DNA from: Neomesorhizobium sp963726065
GTDB lineage: Bacteria > Pseudomonadota > Alphaproteobacteria > Rhizobiales > Rhizobiaceae
Assembly: GCA_963726065.1 (NCBI GenBank)
Contig: CAVSAU010000009.1
Location: forward strand, 1-64,000
Direction of reading: 5' to 3'
DNA length: 64,000 nt
Shown: one piece after another, positions 39,703 to 49,425 of the stretch
How the letters are laid out: each line of letters opens with the position of its first letter
Position numbering within the stretch: the stretch's first letter is position 1
Program-made: the position numbers and the translations under genes
The notes under the pieces: model-generated
What the model was told of the DNA's origin: nothing
What the model saw: the letters and a program-made list of their open reading frames with translations, nothing else
Databases searched by the model: none

Positions 39703-40578
39703 TTGAATACTGCAGTGGAAGCCGCTGCTAACCCGTTTGTCGGTTCGACAGCGGGTTTTGCGACGAAGGACGATTGGCGCCCTCTTTTCGCCTCCTACTC
39801 TGTAATTGTTCTCGTAGCCAACAGCGACGAGGTGGATATTGACGCGCTGTGTGCGAGCCTTCCTGCCGACACGCTGTTTGTCTTCTTCAACAAAGTCTAC
39901 AAGGTCCTCGACCGGCCTTTCCACGGCAACGCTCTGCTCGTCATCCGCAGTGGCACTGGCGGCCCAAACATTCTCACTCGGGGCAGTGCCGATCACGTGG
40001 TCGGCTATTTTCCATCAGCTCGTTTCCTCGGGATCATGTGCGTGAGAGCGAGCCCTGTGGAAAAGGTCACTCCTGCCACCGCTTTCGGTAGTGTTCCAAC
40101 CGGCCACCTCGACCTGGCGGAATATTTCGTTGATCTCTACCCTTCAGATCATTTGCCGAGCACCGGTTTTGCGCTGGCCGTTTGGTTGTGTGAACTTGAT
40201 ATTGACCGAAGGATAGTCTTGGCCGGGTTTTCCGCAAAACGCAGCCAGCGCTGGAAGATCTTTGATGTCCACGACTGGACGTTCGAGCAGGTCGTGCAGC
40301 GGTTGCTTCTTCAATCCGGCCGACTGTCGATCGCCAACGCGCTAACGCCGCATTCCTACGCCGCTGTTACCAAGCGATTTCCCGACATATCTGCAGCCGA
40401 TATTTCCCTCGCTGCCGCCGCAATCCTGTCCGAGCGGCTCGAAAACGTGAACGAAGAGATTGACAAGTTGGTCTCTGCCACAAGCCTGAATCGCTCGGTC
40501 GAGAAGTTTATTCGTGGCTTGAAACCGATCGAGACGTTCCTTCGTCGCTTGAGACGCAGAACATCAATCAAAAGCTGA
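39703..40578 (+). CDS. Protein of unknown function, glycan-locus associated
   Basis: This 291-residue frame starts at TTG 39703 just after the glycosyltransferase. I do not recognise a family. Visible features are SVIVLVANSDEVDIDALCASLP, HVVGYFPSARFLGIM, STGFALAVWLCELDIDRRIVLAGFSAKRS and VHDWTFEQVVQRLLLQSGR; the GFS...W...HDWTFEQ pattern and position suggest a sugar-acting enzyme, possibly sialyltransferase-like, but this is a guess. There is no signal peptide. The last residues, rich in arginine, run into an IS3 remnant at 40562, so the natural C-terminus may have been replaced. Confidence 0.6.
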   Translation: MNTAVEAAANPFVGSTAGFATKDDWRPLFASYSVIVLVANSDEVDIDALCASLPADTLFVFFNKVYKVLDRPFHGNALLVIRSGTGGPNILTRGSADHVVGYFPSARFLGIMCVRASPVEKVTPATAFGSVPTGHLDLAEYFVDLYPSDHLPSTGFALAVWLCELDIDRRIVLAGFSAKRSQRWKIFDVHDWTFEQVVQRLLLQSGRLSIANALTPHSYAAVTKRFPDISAADISLAAAAILSERLENVNEEIDKLVSATSLNRSVEKFIRGLKPIETFLRRLRRRTSIKS

Positions 40579-40960
40579 CGGGCGAGTGCTGAGTGAAGCC
40601 GTCGGTGGTTGCAGACCTCCTCTGAAATGCGGAAGGTGTTTTTTAACATCGGCGAACGTCTCGACGGCCATTGGGATAGACGGCCTCGACTTTGAGCGGA
40701 CGCTTTCCACCTTTGCCTTTTCGTAAGGAATGCCGCGCCGGTGAATTGGCGGCGCATTGTCGGCTGAAGGTCATGCTCGCGCATCAGGCGGCGGACCTTC
40801 TTGTGACGATCATGCCTTTTTGCCGAGGAGCGGCATGGACACCACGCCAGCATAGTGCTCGACTTCGTCGCAGATGGCTGTCGCTTCGACCACCGCGGTG
40901 TCGTCGGCCGCGCCGCGTGGCTGAGCGATAGATGCGAACCTGCGATAGATGACCTAGCTC
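40562..40960 (-). pseudogene. IS3-family transposase OrfB remnant, internally deleted
   Basis: On the minus strand, broken frames give AICDEVEHYAG, HKKVRRLMREHDLQP (near 40790-40750), then LKVEAVYPMAVETFADVKKHLP and EEVCNHRRLHSALA (near 40690-40570). These are the N-terminal and extreme C-terminal parts of IS3-group OrfB proteins. The DDE catalytic core that should separate them is missing, so the element is dead. It sits between two glycan genes. Confidence 0.7.
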
Positions 40961-41051
40961 GCGATGAAGAGTTCGAGCTGGAAAATTTTCGGTGAAAAGC
41001 AAACATGCTTGGAATATCGTGACAACGGCGCCCAAATCACAACACACGCCC

Positions 41052-42104
41052 TCAAACAATTGGCTGCCGGCCCTGCCCCCTCCGTCCGATCGCAAGCTCA
41101 CCGGCGAACGCCCTTTCAGGAAATGATCGTGCGAGTTGGCAATTGTTGGCGTCTTCTGATAACAGGTCCCAGATCAACGACAGCTTCTGGTTGAAACGAG
41201 CACGGCGAAGTCGCCGTCCATCTGCATCGAGATGCGCAAGGGCGGCGTTGGCCGTTCGTTCAAGACGCTTCATTGCCAGTGTCAAAGTCATCCATCGGGA
41301 TGGTTGCCGAAACTTGTCAGCCCATTTGGTGCGCGCGGCCAAGCGACGATAGATCGCGATAGCTTCCGTCTCGACACCGGTCGGATTGTTGGTCCAAGGT
41401 TTCTTTCCGGTAAAATGTCGGGCAAAAGTTTTGGAAAATGCTGGCATCCAGTGGAGGTTTGTCATCGTGTTCCAAAGTGGATGTAAAGTCTGCCAATTGC
41501 CTTCGAAGGCGACGTTCAGGGCGTCTTGGTCATGTTGGACGCATTGCTCTCGTTGGTTCTCCGCGAAATAGCGGGCTGCTTCGAGAAGGCGAGCCTCCCG
41601 AACGTTCGGCAAATCGAAAACCAGGACACCGGAATTGAAGTAGGGCGCTCCTGGGTCCACCGGCAGCCGATCACGATAGCCGAGATCGTAGTATGCGGTC
41701 AGATCGTGCGCGGCGAGCAATGGAACCCGCAAGTCGATTGATGCAAGGTCAGAGAGATCCCGATTGATTAGTACATCGCAATCTAGATAGATCACCCGAG
41801 AATAGGGCTTGAATTCTGGCACCAAGTCAGCGAAGAGGCGCAGATAGGCTGTCTTTGTAATCCTCCCATCGTACCTGTAGGAGAGCCCCTGCAGGAAACT
41901 AGACGCGTCGACAATCCCAACACTGTCCCCAAGCAGTTGCGCGGCTGCAACGCGGTCCGCTTCAGTTGCATCTACGTGCAGAATGAAGCCCGAGGCCTGC
42001 CACGCACTCATTTCAAGCGCGCGCAACGCTGCTAGGCAAGCGTAAGGGAAATAATCGCGGTCGCTCGCCAGAAAGAAACACCATGGAGTATTGGCCGTTG
42101 GCAT
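41052..42104 (-). CDS. Glycosyltransferase family 8 protein (LPS glycosyltransferase-like)
   Basis: This intact 350-residue GT8 retaining glycosyltransferase uses a UDP-sugar to extend a surface glycan, probably LPS. Motifs: PWCFFLASDRDYFPYACLAALRAL at the start, the metal site VIYLDCDVLINRDLSDL, APYFNSGVLVFDL and HDQDALNVAFEGNWQTLHPLWN. I chose ATG 42104 because the homology begins right after it; the upstream extension to 42272 has no family resemblance. It is AT-richer than the flanking metabolic genes. Confidence 0.85.
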   Translation of the reverse strand: MPTANTPWCFFLASDRDYFPYACLAALRALEMSAWQASGFILHVDATEADRVAAAQLLGDSVGIVDASSFLQGLSYRYDGRITKTAYLRLFADLVPEFKPYSRVIYLDCDVLINRDLSDLASIDLRVPLLAAHDLTAYYDLGYRDRLPVDPGAPYFNSGVLVFDLPNVREARLLEAARYFAENQREQCVQHDQDALNVAFEGNWQTLHPLWNTMTNLHWMPAFSKTFARHFTGKKPWTNNPTGVETEAIAIYRRLAARTKWADKFRQPSRWMTLTLAMKRLERTANAALAHLDADGRRLRRARFNQKLSLIWDLLSEDANNCQLARSFPERAFAGELAIGRRGQGRQPIV

Positions 42105-42522
42105 TGTGCGCTCGCGTCGGTTCCTTTTCGACCTACCTGAACACCCGGGCTTAACTGGAGTTAACAATTGTAGGTCTCGCCGTCCAATTGATAAATCAGC
42201 TACACCAACACCGACGATCACGGCGTCTGGAAACCATGTATTGCCGAGCGCACGTGACCGCATGTGGGCCAACGGACGTGTTGTTCACCGCACATTCACA
42301 GCGGCGAGAGACGTGGCTCGACCGTTTTCGCCACATCCGGCACGGCAAGCTCTAGGCTGATCTTCGATTGGGCTTGTTACCACGATGGCTGACAGGCCAC
42401 GCAGGCTGTACGGACATTGCGGCTGTAACTCAGCGGCATCCGTCGGTGGGGACCCGCAAAATCAGTTTCAGGTGGGAGCTTTGTTTCGGAAAGCGAATAT
42501 TCGCCAACGCCATTGATTTTTC
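42105..42522. other. Intergenic region between GT8 gene and tRNA-Pro
   Basis: These 418 bases have no supportable gene. I looked for a copy of the tRNA-Pro 3' end that would mark an integration boundary and saw none. Confidence 0.4.
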
Positions 42523-42599
42523 TGGTCGGAGTGGCAGGATTTGAACCTGCGACCCCATCGTCCCGAACGATGTGCGCTACCAGGCTGCGCTACACTCCG
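42523..42599 (-). tRNA. tRNA-Pro (anticodon CGG)
   Basis: The minus strand folds into a complete 77-nt tRNA including an encoded CCA. The acceptor stem is CGGAGTG/CACTCCG with discriminator A, the D-loop contains AGCCTGGTAGCGC, the anticodon loop is TTCGGGA in a CATCG/CGATG stem, and the T-loop is GGTTCAAATCC. The anticodon CGG reads codon CCG. Confidence 0.96.
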
Positions 42600-42614
42600 C
42601 GACCAGACGGCGGG

Positions 42615-42643
42615 CTTATAGCCGCCATGCCTCGTTCCCGCAA
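42615..42643 (-). promoter_or_regulatory. Promoter of tRNA-Pro
   Basis: On the minus strand TTGCGG (42638-42643) and TATAAG (42615-42620) are separated by exactly 17 bases, with the tRNA starting 15 bases after the -10 box. Confidence 0.6.
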
Positions 42644-42738
42644 GGCACCAAAGGGAAATGATTCAACAAAAAGCTGGAATAGTCGAAGTCGCTGATTTGC
42701 TTTTCGATTTTCCCCTGTCGCAAAGCGCGCCGGGATCG

Positions 42739-42830
42739 TTTAATGCATGTCGCGCAAAAGTGTGCTGGGGTTTTGTGATAACGACGTGCATAGGGTCAAA
42801 GACGTAAAGCGTGTCGCGATCCGTAGCGTC
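42739..42830. repeat. Rhizobial-type intergenic repeat upstream of the phosphomannomutase gene
   Basis: TGCATGTCG (42744-42752) and CGACGTGCA (42782-42790) form an inverted repeat with one mismatch around CAAAAGTGTG and GGGGTTTTGTGATAA, followed by CAAAGACGTAAAGCG. I recall closely similar sequences as a dispersed repeat in mesorhizobial genomes. The rest of the 42600-42907 gap shows nothing else. Confidence 0.5.
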
Positions 42831-42907
42831 GCGGCGCGCTTTGCGCAGCGGTAAATCGTTGCAGCTACAGTTTATTCGGCAATTGTTGCCCCAGGAGACT
42901 TCCTTCC

Positions 42908-44431
42908 GTGACGTTGAAGCCCGTCGGCGATGCCAAGCCGAACACCTTTGCCTTCGAGACCACCGCGCTGGTGAAGCCGAGCGGTTTTCGCGAATATGAC
43001 GCGCGCTGGTGGTTCGGCCATCCCGCCTCGAGCCAAGGAGCCCGAGCTCAACCTGATGGGCGTGCAGGCGCTGGGCATGGGGCTCGGCACGCTGATCAGC
43101 CGTCTGGGCGCCGGGCCGCGACATCGTCACCGGCCACGATTTCCGCAGCTATTCGATGGCGATCAAGCTGTCGCTGGTGTCGGGCCTGATGGCCGCCGGC
43201 GCCCGGGTGAAGGATATCGGCCTTGCGCTGTCGCCGATGGCCTATTTCGCGCAGTTCGCGCTCGACACGCCGTCGGTCGCCATGGTCACGGCCTCTCACA
43301 ACGAAAACGGCTGGACCGGCGTCAAGATGGGAGCCAGCGCCCGCTGACCTTCGGCCCGGAGGAGATGGGCGCGCTGAAGGACATCGTGCTTGCCGGCGAT
43401 TTCGATCTCGTCGGCGGGGGTTCGTACGAATTCGTGGCGGATTTCCGCAAGGTCTATCTCGACGATCTGACGGCGGGCAAAAGGTTGAAGCGCCGACTGA
43501 AGGTTGTCTGCGCCTGCGGCAACGGCACCGCCGGCGCGTTCGCGCCGCAGATGCTGGCAGCGATCGGCTGCGAGGTCGTTCCGCTCGACACCGAACTCGA
43601 CCACAGTTTCCCGCGCTACAATCCCAATCCGGAAGACATGGAGATGCTGCATGCCATCCGCGACAAGGTGTCTGGAAACCGGCGCCGATGTCGGCCTGGG
43701 CTTCGACGGCGACGGCGACCGCTGCGGCGTCGTCGACAATGAAGGCAACGAGATTTTCGCCGACAAGGTCGGGGTCATGCTTGCGCGGGATATTTCCGCG
43801 CTCCACCCTGGCGCCCGGTTCGTCGTCGATGTGAAGTCGACCGGCCTGTTCAACACCGATGCGGTGCTGAAGGCGAACGGCGCGAAAACCGACTACTGGA
43901 AGACCGGCCATTCCTACATCAAGCGGCGCGTCGCCGAACTTGGCGCAATTGCCGGGTTCGAAAAGTCCGGGCACTTCTTCTTCAACCCGCCGATCGGCCG
44001 CGGCTATGATGATGGCTTGGTGACGGCAATCGCCGTCTGCGAGATGCTCGACCGCAATCCGCGAAAAGTCGATGGCCGACCTTTACCGCGACCTGCCGTT
44101 GACCTATGGCACGCCGACGATGTCGCCGCATTGCGGCGACGAGGTGAAGTACGGCGTGGTCGACAGGGTGACGGCGGATTTCCAGGAAATGAAGGCGCTT
44201 GGCGTGGCCCTTGCCGGCCAGAGGATCGCCGATCTGGTGACCATCAACGGCGTGCGTGTCGTTGCCGAGGACGGCACCTGGGGCCTGGTGCGGGCATCGT
44301 CCAACAAGCCGGAACTGGTGGTGGTCGTCGAGAGCCCGGTGTCGTCGAAACGCCGACGCGAAATGTTCGAGGCGGTCGACGCCGTGCTCCGGAAAAATCC
44401 GGAAGTCGGCGCCTACAACCAGACATTCTGA
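42908..44431 (+). CDS. manB: Phosphomannomutase/phosphoglucomutase (ManB-type, frameshifted)
   Basis: This alpha-D-phosphohexomutase of about 506 residues converts mannose-6-phosphate to mannose-1-phosphate for GDP-mannose. The catalytic serine loop is TASHNENGWTGVKMG, the metal loop GFDGDGDRCG, the substrate loop FEKSGHFFF and the phosphate loop WGLVRASSNKPELVVVVES. GTG 42908 has AGGAG upstream. Insertions lie near 43034, 43112, 43671 and 44062-44065 and a deletion near 43340. It is followed 14 bases later by the guanylyltransferase gene, which argues for a mannose role, though such enzymes also act on glucose-phosphates. Confidence 0.88.
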
Positions 44432-44445
44432 CGGACAACGGGCAG

Positions 44446-46695
44446 ATGGCAGAACGGATCGTCAGTTTCGTCATGAGCGGCGGCGTCGGCTCGCAGGCTC
44501 TGGCCGCTGTCGCGCGAGGACAATCCAAAGCAGTTCCACGATCTGTCCGGCGACGGCTCCATGCTGGTGAAGACGCTGCGCCGGCTGAAGGCAAGGCCGG
44601 CCGGCGAGACGCCGATCTACCTGATCGCCTCGGAGCGCCATGCCGACCGCGTGCGCACCGACATCGCCTCGCTCGACCTGAATGGCGGCGGCGCCATCTT
44701 CGAGCCGGTCGGCCGCAACACCGCCGCGGCGGTGGCGGTCGCTACCTTGCAGACGATCTCGGCCTATGGCGACGACGCGCTGGTCCTGGTGGTGCCGTCC
44801 GACCATGAGATTTCGACCGATCGCCAGTTCTGGCAGACCATCGAGAAGGGCGCCCCCGCGGCGGCTGAGGGCCGGCTCGTGGTGTTCGGCATCAAGCCGA
44901 CGCAGCCGGAAACCGGCTACGGCTACATCGAGGTGGCGCCCGGCGAAGGCGATGTCCGCACCGTGTCGCGTTTCGTCGAAAAGCCGGACCTGGAGACGGC
45001 GAAATCCTATCTCGCCGCGGGAACCTTCTTCTGGAACACCGGCATTTTCCTGTTTCGCGCCGGCTCGATGCGCGAGGCCTTCGAGAAGTTCCAGCCGGAA
45101 ATCTGGCAGACAGCGGCGGAAGCCTTCGGCGAGGCGGTCGGCGACGTGTCCGGCCTCTACATGTCGCTCGACCTCTATTCCGCTATTCCGTCGATCTCCG
45201 TCGACTATGCGATCATGGAGCGCGTCTCCGACATCGCCATGGTGCCGGCGGGCTTCCGCTGGAACGATCTCGGCTCCTGGCAGTCGCTGCTTGACGTCAG
45301 CCCGTCCGACAAGGACGGCAATGTCGTGGTCGGCGATGTCGTCGCCATCGATTGCGAGAATTCCTACCTGCGCAGCGAAGGGCGGCTGCTGTCGGCGATC
45401 GGCTTGAAGGATGTCGCCATCGTCTCGACGCCCGACGCCACCTTCGTCGCCCCGGTCAGCCACAGCCAGAACGTCAAGAAGATCGTCGAGCAGCTGGAAA
45501 AGAGCGGCCGGCTGGAAACCAAGTTCACGCCCGCGCACGACCGCGTCATCGTCAGCGGCGTCATGGCGGAAGCGAGTGGAGCCACTGGCTGTTCGAGGAA
45601 ACCCTGCCGCTGTGGTCGACCGCCGGCGTCGACGAGGTGCATGGCGGCTTTCACGAGGCGCTGGGCTTTGACGGGCGCGCGCTGAAAAAGCCGAAGCGCA
45701 TGCGCACCATGGCGCGGCAGATCTATGCCTTCGCCGTCGCCAAGGAGCGCGGCTGGCAAGGTCCCGCCGACCGGCTGATCGACCACGGCATCGCCTTCAT
45801 CGCCAACAAGGGCCGCACCGACCGCGGCGGCTGGGTGCGCACGCTGAATGTCGACGGCTCCGTCGCCGATCCGGTGGAAGACGCCTACGACCATTCATGT
45901 GTGCTTCTGGCGCTGGCGCATGCCTATCGCGTCGGCCACAGGGATGCGCTGTGGCTGGCCGAGGAAACTTTCCGCTTCCTCGATGCGCATCTCGAGGATG
46001 CGCGCCTGACCGGCTTCCTGGAAACGCCTGACGGGGAGGGGATGCGGCGCTCCAACCCGCACATGCACCTTCTGGAAGCGTTCCTTGCCTGGCACACGGT
46101 CACCGGCGACCGCGCCTATCTCAGGCGCGCAGCGCGCATCATCGATCTGTTCCGCAGCCATTTCTTCGACCCCGAAAGCTGGACGCTGGGCGAGTTCTTC
46201 GATCGCGACTGGAAGCCGGCGGCGGGCGTCGAGGGCGACTGGACCGAGCCCGGCCACCATTTCGAATGGGCCTCGCTGCTCGTCGATTTCGCGGCCAAGA
46301 GCGGCCAGAAGGACCTGATCGTCTTTGCCCGCAAGCTTTATGCCTCGGCCATCGCCAATGGGCTCAACCGCGCCACCGGCCTTGCCTATGCCGCCGTGTC
46401 GCGCCAGGGCCTGCCGCTGGAAGGCGTCTCGCGCAGCTGGCCGCAATCGGAATCCATCAAGGCGGCCATCGCGCTCGACGGCACCGGCGGCCCCGACCTG
46501 AAACCGGAGATCGAGGCGCGTGTCGGTCGCCTGTTCCGCTGGCACATCGACCCGGCTCCTCAAGGCCTGTGGATCGACCAGATCGACGAACGCGGCCGCT
46601 CGCTGGCGACCGAAGTCCCCGCCTCGATCTTCTATCACCTGGTCTCGGCGCTGACGCAGTATCTGGACGGCACGCAAGACGACCCCAAAAGCTGA
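44446..46695 (+). CDS. Mannose-1-phosphate guanylyltransferase fused to AGE-family mannose-6-phosphate isomerase (frameshifted)
   Basis: The predicted fusion has about 750 residues. The N-terminal half (about 1-365) is a GDP-mannose pyrophosphorylase: SFVMSGGVGSRLWPLSRE after removing a base near 44496, then FEPVGRNTAAAVAVA, VVPSDHEI, ETGYGYIEV and FVEKPD. The C-terminal half (about 375-750) is an N-acylglucosamine 2-epimerase-type alpha6/alpha6 barrel: HWLFEETLPLWSTAGVDEVHGGFHEAL, DHSCVLLALAHAYRVG, NPHMHLLEAFLAW and GHHFEWASLL, as in rhizobial mannose-6-phosphate isomerases. The frames meet near 45555 with a one-base loss and no start codon for a separate gene, so I treat it as one bifunctional protein. 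It would cover the first and last steps around manB. Confidence 0.8.
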
Positions 46696-46705
46696 TTGCT
46701 TTCAA

Positions 46706-46722
46706 GCACCGGGTGCCGGTGC
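46706..46722 (+). terminator. Candidate terminator hairpin after the GDP-mannose genes
   Basis: GCACCGG (46706-46712) pairs perfectly with CCGGTGC (46716-46722), 10 bases after the stop codon. There is no T-run. Confidence 0.35.
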
Positions 46723-47054
46723 GCTGCGCCGCCTCGGGTGACGACAACACCTTGAAGCCGAGGCGGGGTTGGCCTCATGTTCCGCCTGCACATCGCCCCA
46801 GACAGGGCTGGCGGGCCGACCCGAGAAACAATCCTCGCCGCCGCCTCCAATCAGCCTCCACCCCAATCCCGCCAGACTTGTTACTCCCGCCCTGTCGGTT
46901 TCCGGTGCGAGAACGCTCGCACACCCGGCGGCGAAACGGATCCATGCTTTTGCCGTTTGAGTATGATCCCGAAAAGTGGAAACCGGTTTTTACAAAAAAG
47001 ATCATGCTCCAGGGGTAGGTTCGGGAGTTTATCCAGATCAGGAGGTTCAAGGTC
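46723..47054. other. Intergenic region before the DUF899 gene
   Basis: There is no supportable gene. It contains the small rhizobial palindrome at 46959-47009 and the GGAGG ribosome binding site of the next gene. Confidence 0.45.
46959..47009. repeat. Rhizobial-type intergenic palindrome
   Basis: GAGTATGATC (46959-46968) and GATCATGCTC (47000-47009) are inverted copies with one mismatch, enclosing CCGAAAAGTGGAAACCGG. The core GATCCCGAAAAGTGGAAACC is one I recall as a very common dispersed palindrome in Rhizobiales. Confidence 0.6.
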
Positions 47055-47831
47055 ATGAGCACATCAGCCCGGAATGGAAAGAACGGCGAACTTGCCGGCA
47101 TGCAAACGCCGCCTGTCGTGTCGCCTGAGGCGTGGCAAGCCGCCCGCGAGAAGCTGCTGGTAAAGGAAAAGGCCCAACTCAGGGCCCATGACGCTCTGGC
47201 CGCCGAGCGCCGGCGCATGCCGTGGATGGCGGTGGAGAAGGAATACAAGTTTGAAGCACCCGAAGGCACGGTGAGCCTGCTCGACCTGTTCGAAGGCCGG
47301 CGCCAGCTGATCGTCTACCGCGCCTTCTTCGAGCCGGGCGTTTATGGCTGGCCGGAGCAAGCCTGCCGGGGCTGTTCCATGGTTGCCGATCAGGTCAGCC
47401 ATCTTGCGCACGTCAACGCTCGCGACACCACGCTCGTCTTTGCCTCGCGCGCGCCGCAGGCCGACATCGCGCGGCTGAAGGCAAGGATGGGCTGGGAGAT
47501 GCCCTGGGTCACCATCACCGACAGCTTCGACAAGGATTTCGGCGTCGACGAATGGCACGGCCACAACGTCTTCATCCACGACGGCGACCGGATTTTCCGC
47601 ACCTATCTCATCAACAGCCGCGGCGACGAGGCGATCGGGACGGTCTGGAGCTATCTCGACATGACGCCGCTCGGCCGCCAGGAGGTTTGGGAAAACTCAC
47701 CTGAGGGCTACCCCCAGACGCCGACCTACAAATGGTGGAACTGGCACGACAGCTACACCGCAGGCGCGGAGCCCGACAAGAAATGGGTCGAGGTGTCGGA
47801 CGCCGGGGAGGCGGCATTCCGCGACCAGTAG
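47055..47831 (+). CDS. DUF899 family thioredoxin-like protein
   Basis: This intact 258-residue protein of the DUF899 family has a thioredoxin-like fold and no assigned activity. VVSPEAWQAAREKLLVKEKA, LLDLFEGRRQLIVYRAFFEP, GCSMVADQVSHLAHVNARDTTLVFASRAP and the aromatic tail PTYKWWNWHDSY are family features. The CRGCS cysteine pair stands where a redox site would be. ATG 47055 has GGAGG nine bases upstream. Confidence 0.88.
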   Translation: MSTSARNGKNGELAGMQTPPVVSPEAWQAAREKLLVKEKAQLRAHDALAAERRRMPWMAVEKEYKFEAPEGTVSLLDLFEGRRQLIVYRAFFEPGVYGWPEQACRGCSMVADQVSHLAHVNARDTTLVFASRAPQADIARLKARMGWEMPWVTITDSFDKDFGVDEWHGHNVFIHDGDRIFRTYLINSRGDEAIGTVWSYLDMTPLGRQEVWENSPEGYPQTPTYKWWNWHDSYTAGAEPDKKWVEVSDAGEAAFRDQ

Positions 47832-47907
47832 GCGAATGGGAAGAGGGAGGCGTCGACGTTGCGGCCGTCTCCTTCCCCGCCTGCGGAGAAAGTCCGCCGG
47901 GGCGAGG

Positions 47908-47928
47908 GGCATTTTGTAGCGAAATGCC
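47908..47928. terminator. Hairpin between convergent DUF899 and betB genes
   Basis: GGCATTT (47908-47914) pairs perfectly with AAATGCC (47922-47928) around a 7-base loop, one base before the betB stop codon. Its place between two convergent genes fits a bidirectional terminator. Confidence 0.5.
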
Positions 47929-47929
47929 T

Positions 47930-49392
47930 TCAGTACGGGCTCTGCACGTCTCCTGTCTCGACATAGACGGATTTCAGCTGCGAGTAGTGCCCCAACGCGG
48001 CCAGTGCGTTTTCCCGGCCGATGCCGGATTGCTTGTAGCCGCCGAACGGCACCTCAACCGGTGTCAGATTGTAGGCATTGATCCAGCAGGTGCCGGCCTG
48101 CAACTCGCCGATCACCCGGTGCGCGCGCGGCAGGTCGCGGGTGAACACGCCCGCCGCCAGCCCGAACTCGGTGTCGTTGGCGCGGGCGATCACCTCGTCC
48201 TCGTCGGCGAAGGAGAGCACGCTCATCACCGGCCCGAAGATTTCTTCCCGCGCGATGCGCATGTCGTCGGTCACGCCGGTGAAGATCGTCGGCTCGACGA
48301 AGAACCCGCCCTCGAAACCCTGCAGGGCCGGAACCTTGCCGCCATAGTGCAGCACTGCGCCGTCGTCCTTGCCTGCCTGAATGTAGCCGGTCACCTTTTC
48401 GTGCTGCGCCTTGTTGATCAGCGGCCCCATCTGCGTGTCGGGGTCGAGCGGATCGCCGATGCGGATCGCCTTGGTGCGTTCGGTCAGCCGGTCGAGGAAG
48501 CGGTCGAAAATGCCGTCCTGCACGAAAACCCGGGTGCCGTTGGAACAGACCTGGCCGGTCGAGTAGAAGTTGCCGAGCATGGCGCCGCCGACCGCGTTTT
48601 CCACATCGGCGTCGTCGAAGACGATCAGCGGCGATTTTCCGCCAAGCTCCATCGTGGCGTGCTTCATCTGCGCGCCGGCAAGCGAAAGTACCCGCTTACC
48701 AGTGCCGACCGAGCCGGTCAGCGAGACCTTTGCCACGCGCGGATGCGAGACCAGCGCGCCGCCGACATCGCCATAGCCCTGCACGACGTTGAACAGCCCG
48801 TCGGGCAGGCCGGCTTCGGAATAGATTTCGGCCAGCGCAAGCGCGGACAGCGGCGTGTTCTCGGATGGCTTGAACACCATCGCATTGCCCATCGCCAGCG
48901 CCGGCGCCGATTTCCAGCCGGCCACCTGGATCGGATAGTTCCAGGCGCCGATGCCGACGCAGACACCGAGCGCCTCGCGCTGGGTGTAGGCGAACGGCCC
49001 GCCAAGATCGACATAATCACCATTGTAGCCGGCGATCGCGCCGGCGAAGAATTCGAGCGCGTCGGCAGCGGAAGCAGCGTCGGCCACCAGCGTCTCCTGG
49101 ATCGCCTTGCCGGTGTCGAGCGTCTCAAGCCGTGCCAGTTGCGCGTTGCGTTCACGCAAGAGGTCGGCGGCCTGGCGCAGGATGCGGCCGCGCTCGACCG
49201 GCTTCAGCCGCGCCCAGGCCGGCTGCGCCTCGCGCGCCGCTTCGACCGCCAGCTCGACGATGTTGGGGGTCGCCGAATGCAGCTCGGCGATTGTCTCGCC
49301 GGTGGCCGGATAGATCACCGGAAGGGGAACGCCCTGCTCGTCCTCGACGAAGCGGCCGTTGATGTAGTGCGATGCTTCGGCTGCACTTTCAT
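47930..49392 (-). CDS. betB: Betaine aldehyde dehydrogenase (BetB, one frameshift)
   Basis: This NAD-dependent aldehyde dehydrogenase of about 487 residues oxidises betaine aldehyde to glycine betaine. It contains HYINGRFVED, GAWNYPIQVAGWKSAPALA, FKPSENTPL, the catalytic glutamate in MELGGKSPLIVFDDAD, the catalytic cysteine in GQVCSNGTRVFV and EIFGPVMSVL. ATG 49392 follows GGAGAACATC; one base is lost close to the start between KVQPKH and HYINGRF. It is the last gene of the bet operon. Confidence 0.92.
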
Positions 49393-49425
49393 GATGTTCT
49401 CCAAAGTCGCTGGTCGGATCATGCT

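Noticed and set aside
38500..42522. Direct repeat of the tRNA-Pro 3' end as an island attachment site
   Set aside because: I compared the last 20 or so bases of the tRNA with the region and saw no second copy.
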